Below, piece by piece: positions 62,386 through 64,000 of a DNA stretch of 64,000 bases. The stretch is from JAFNAG01 sp963824985 (GTDB lineage Bacteria; Acidobacteriota; UBA6911). The stretch lies in NCBI GenBank assembly GCA_963824985.1, contig CAWGRQ010000029.1:62001-126000 (forward strand). The letters run 5' to 3'. The position numbers and the translations under genes are program-made. Each line of letters starts with the position of its first letter. Position 1 is the first letter of the stretch. The notes below the pieces were generated by a model that was not told the origin of the DNA, ran no database searches, and worked only from the letters and a program-made list of their open reading frames with translations.

Positions 62386-63349
62386 GGACCAGGAGAACTT
62401 TGCCGGCCGTCTGGCGGCTCTCCAGCGCCTGATGGGCTGCGGCGGCCTGCCGCAACGGGAAGGTGCGATCGATACGAAGCTTCACCCGGCCCCGGGCAAT
62501 CCACTGGAACAGGTCGGCCGCCCTCACGCCGATTTCTTCGGCGCTGGACGAGTAGTGGGCAAGGCCCGGGCGCGTCACATAGAGAGAGCCCTTGGCGTTG
62601 AGCAGGTTCAGATCGATCGGTGGTACCGGACCGCTGGATTGGCCGAATAACACCATCGTGCCCCTGCGCCTGAGGCAGTTCAGGCTTTTCTCGAACGTGG
62701 TCCGCCCTACCGAATCGTACACGACGTCGACCCCTCGACCTCCAGTGATCCGCTTCACCTCTGCCTCAAAATCGGACTGATCGTAGCGGATCACGTGATC
62801 GGCGCCTGCGTCCCGGGCGAGTCTGTCCTTGTCGTCTGTAGAGACCGTGCCGATCACATCGGCTCCGATTACCTTCGCAACCTGGATCAGCAGGAGGCCG
62901 ACCCCACCGGCGGCGGCATGTACGAGCGCGGTCTGCCCGCCGCGGAGCGGGAAGGTGGAATGCGTGAGGTAATGGGCAGTCATGCCCTGGAGCATGGTGG
63001 CGGCTCCGGCGGCATAATCGATTTCCTCCGGCAATTTGACCAGCTGCCAGGCCTGGGCGAGCGCATATTCGCCATAAGCGCCCAGGTTCATGGCATAGGC
63101 CACGCGGTCGCCCGGGATTAGGTCTTTCACCCCATCGCCAACGGCGTCGACCACGCCGGCCGCCTCCATTCCGGGCGTGAAGGGGAGCGGAGTTTTGTAG
63201 AGGCCGTTGCGGAAATAGACGTCAATATAATTCAATCCGATGGCTCGGACCGACACCCGGACCTGCCCCGGACCGGGCGCGGGAACGGGCACTTCCTCGT
63301 AGACGAGTTTATCCGGGCCGCCGGTTTCATGCACGCGAATGGCTTTCAT
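62381..63349 (-). CDS. NADPH:quinone oxidoreductase (zinc-independent MDR family)
   Basis: 322 residues. ATG at 63349 (MKAIRVHETGG) has GGAGGG upstream. GroES-like domain (about 1-120: VRAIGLNYIDVYFRNGLYK) and Rossmann domain with the nucleotide motif HAAAGGVGLLLIQVAK, then GVDVVYDSVGRTTFEKSLNC and RRGTMVLFGQSSGPVPPIDL. No zinc ligands, as in Qor. Reduces quinones or enones with NADPH; the physiological substrate is not clear. Confidence 0.9.
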   Translation of the reverse strand: MKAIRVHETGGPDKLVYEEVPVPAPGPGQVRVSVRAIGLNYIDVYFRNGLYKTPLPFTPGMEAAGVVDAVGDGVKDLIPGDRVAYAMNLGAYGEYALAQAWQLVKLPEEIDYAAGAATMLQGMTAHYLTHSTFPLRGGQTALVHAAAGGVGLLLIQVAKVIGADVIGTVSTDDKDRLARDAGADHVIRYDQSDFEAEVKRITGGRGVDVVYDSVGRTTFEKSLNCLRRRGTMVLFGQSSGPVPPIDLNLLNAKGSLYVTRPGLAHYSSSAEEIGVRAADLFQWIARGRVKLRIDRTFPLRQAAAAHQALESRQTAGKVLLVP

Positions 63350-63442
63350 CCTCGATCCCTCCAGTGGGTTAGGTTCATACAATAGTGCATGCCCCGGGGA
63401 GATTGTCAATCATTCGGCCGACTCACGGACGATCCCTGCCTC

Positions 63443-63451
63443 TGATATACT
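63443..63451 (+). promoter_or_regulatory. Extended -10 promoter element
   Basis: TGATATACT matches TGnTATAAT at five of six hexamer positions; about 50 bases before the start of the peptidase gene. No good -35. Confidence 0.4.
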
Positions 63452-63503
63452 GCTCCACGAGCATATTGGGCTGCGACAACCGTGATCTCGAGAGGAGGCA
63501 AAC

Positions 63504-64000
63504 ATGAGGATATCTGCTGTTGTTTCGATAGCTCTTTTGGCCTGCGCGGTCGGTTCGGATTCCGGCCTGACCCAGCAGCGGCATCCCATGACTTTCGAAG
63601 ATCTGGCCGGATTCGGCCGTGTAAGTGATCCCCAGATATCTCCGGACGGACTCGCGGTCGCCTTCTCGATCGGTAAAGTCGACCTCGCGAGCAACACCAG
63701 CAACAGCGATGTCTGGCTGATTCCGGTGGCCGGAGGGACTCCCCGCCAGTTGACCAAAAGCGACCGGCGCGACAACAACGCGCGCTGGTCGCCGGACGGC
63801 AAGCGGCTGGCATTCATTTCGAGCCGTGACGGCGGCCCGCAAGTCTGGATCCTCGACATGGCCGGCGGCGAAGCCAGAAAATTGACATCCATTTCCACCG
63901 GGGCGGATGGTGTCATCTGGTCACCGGATGGCAGATACCTGGCCTTCACTTCGGAGGTCTATCCCGACTGCCGCGACGACGCCTGCAATGCCCGGCGCGC
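63504..64000 (+). CDS. S9-family (acylaminoacyl/dipeptidyl) peptidase, N-terminal part
   Basis: Incomplete: 165 codons before the right edge. ATG at 63504 follows AGGAGG. Signal peptide (MRISAVVSIALLACAVGSDS), then MTFEDLAGFGRVSDPQISPD, and TolB/WD40-like beta-propeller blades (DVWLIPVAGGTPRQLT, NNARWSPDGKRLAFISSRDG, VWILDMAGGEARKLTSIS, VIWSPDGRYLAFTSEVYPDC). The serine hydrolase domain would lie beyond the window. Exported peptidase for peptide use, in line with the peptide importer at 8799-12628. Confidence 0.85.
   Translation, partial: MRISAVVSIALLACAVGSDSGLTQQRHPMTFEDLAGFGRVSDPQISPDGLAVAFSIGKVDLASNTSNSDVWLIPVAGGTPRQLTKSDRRDNNARWSPDGKRLAFISSRDGGPQVWILDMAGGEARKLTSISTGADGVIWSPDGRYLAFTSEVYPDCRDDACNARR

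Overview
The window is a GC-rich (roughly 60%) chromosomal segment of a Gram-negative heterotroph. Several traits suggest Acidobacteriota, probably a metagenome-derived genome: a split P-protein (gcvPA/gcvPB), a DUF5916-type outer-membrane barrel, a delta-60 repeat surface protein, Tat-secreted Gfo/Idh/MocA and TIM-barrel enzymes, a very large kinase-like/sigma-54 activator, and abundant hairpin-forming intergenic repeats. This assignment is inference; there is no rRNA in the window.

Layout. 1-4054 (minus): M20 peptidase, gcvPA and the start of gcvPB. 4329-4530: a repeat element. 4806: a small unknown gene. 5192-7262 (minus): a frameshifted GH20 hexosaminidase. 7433-8566 (plus): Nfu and HU. 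8799-12628 (minus): a peptide ABC importer (binding protein, DppB-like with a frameshift, DppC-like). 12797-13332: two adjacent repeat elements. 13562-21431: a regulatory island, with an 1800-residue pseudokinase/AAA/TPR/GAF/sigma-54 activator convergent with a membrane HD-GYP/GAF/degenerate GGDEF protein; both carry AT-rich stretches. 21651-21902: 84-bp tandem repeats. 22231-25709: a PqqD-like/M50/HlyD fusion, divergent from a formylglycine-enzyme-like lipoprotein. 25730-30873 (minus): housekeeping genes (RlmI-like, CCA-adding enzyme, TPR protein, secreted protein, signal peptidase I). 31344: tRNA-Val. 31480-33777 (minus): outer-membrane barrel. 34177: homocysteine methyltransferase-like. 35199-37314 (minus): ECF sigma factor, anti-sigma factor, membrane protein. 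37512: an AmmeMemoRadiSam-type radical SAM enzyme. 38676-42746 (minus): delta-60 repeat protein. 43023-48248 (minus): a coenzyme F420 operon (npdG, cofD, cofC, cofE plus an F420-dependent PPOX module) followed by an ABC permease and an ABC ATPase that has lost its catalytic motifs. 48404-53165: Tat-exported sugar-type enzymes and unknown proteins. 53198-56424 (minus): MutS2 and an IMPase-family phosphatase. 56667-62050 (plus): a tight cluster of a cyclic-2,3-diphosphoglycerate synthetase-like protein, ornithine carbamoyltransferase, carbamate kinase, aspartate carbamoyltransferase and ornithine aminotransferase. 62381-64000: quinone oxidoreductase and the start of an S9 peptidase.

Two themes cross the window. 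First, at least four genes (GH20, dppB-like, anti-sigma, npdG) are broken by exactly one surplus base, and the odd 3' ends of cofE and the radical SAM gene fit the same explanation. This points to insertion-type sequence errors or recent decay. Second, intergenic spaces carry two kinds of hairpin element. Elements with terminal inverted repeats TTGTTyAGCC/GGCTAArCAG lie between divergent genes. Shorter GGACGCGGATGAAC-type hairpins lie between convergent genes, where they could end transcription in both directions.
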